This document shows positions 6,335 through 6,441 of a stretch of DNA of 6,441 bases, piece after piece; the stretch's first letter is position 1; each line of letters begins with the position of its first letter. The notes beneath the pieces were generated by a model, which saw only the letters and a program-made list of their open reading frames with translations, was not told the origin of the DNA and made no database searches. The stretch is from positions 1-6,441 of the forward strand of contig SKMT01000106.1 of NCBI GenBank assembly GCA_007120915.1, in the 5' to 3' direction. The stretch comes from Myxococcales bacterium. GTDB taxonomy: Bacteria; Myxococcota_A; Bradymonadia; Bradymonadales; Bradymonadaceae. The translations under genes were made by a program, and so were the position numbers.

Positions 6335-6441
6335 GTCGAGATTCGAGGTCGAGATTCGAGGTCGAGATTCGAGGTCGAGATTCGAGGTCGAGATTCGAGG
6401 TCGAGATTCGAGGTCGAGATTCGAGGTCGAGATTCGAGGTC
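6335..6441. repeat. Perfect 13-bp tandem array D (at least 8 units), continuing off the right edge
   Basis: Eight identical copies of GTCGAGATTCGAG are followed by three bases of a ninth at the window end. The unit can be read as GTCGAG plus ATTCGAG, a 6-mer and a 7-mer sharing TCGAG, so the TCG core recurs every 6 or 7 bp and continues the 6-bp phase of the hexamer array beside it. The perfect identity of the copies suggests recent expansion or homogenisation. No stop codon occurs in any of the six frames through the repeat. Confidence 0.95.

Overview
This is a high-GC bacterial window in which all five recognisable genes lie on the minus strand, so transcription runs from right to left. The envelope peptidase has an N-terminal membrane anchor and a MepM-like layout, which suggests a Gram-negative (diderm) organism. 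Rich short-period intergenic arrays and acidic stretches in the proteins would fit a saline or marine deltaproteobacterial-type lineage such as Bradymonadota or Myxococcota. That placement is a low-confidence inference, because no phylogenetic marker is present.

Layout in transcription order: (1) at the right edge, a composite tandem array of hexamers running into perfect 13-bp units (6287-6441, continuing off the window); (2) an unrecognised 243-residue protein (5474-6205); (3) 56 bp later, a short-chain dehydrogenase of the HSDL2 type (4587-5417); (4) a 213-bp gap that holds a 7-bp repeat array just after the dehydrogenase stop and a weak candidate promoter; (5) an anchored M23/LytM peptidoglycan endopeptidase (2937-4373); (6) a 215-bp gap whose first half is a 107-bp 7-bp repeat array abutting the peptidase stop codon; (7) an AbgT-family membrane transporter (1135-2721); (8) a 143-bp gap with no clear feature; (9) the N-terminal 330 residues of a PAS-PAS-GAF sensor protein that runs off the left edge (1-991).

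The genes do not form an obvious pathway. The unknown gene and the dehydrogenase are close enough to share a transcript. The peptidase, transporter and sensor are each separated by 140-215 bp and could be independent units. The coding content is mostly ordinary housekeeping or accessory functions.

The most unusual content is non-coding. Two separate 7-bp arrays sit immediately downstream of two neighbouring stop codons and share one unit pattern (NGTSKTS on the transcribed sense strand, with a G/T switch at the fifth base). A third, TCG-phased array of 6-bp and 13-bp units lies at the right edge. The 7-bp arrays resemble in style the heptameric short tandemly repeated repetitive (STRR) sequences described in cyanobacteria, but nothing else here suggests a cyanobacterium.
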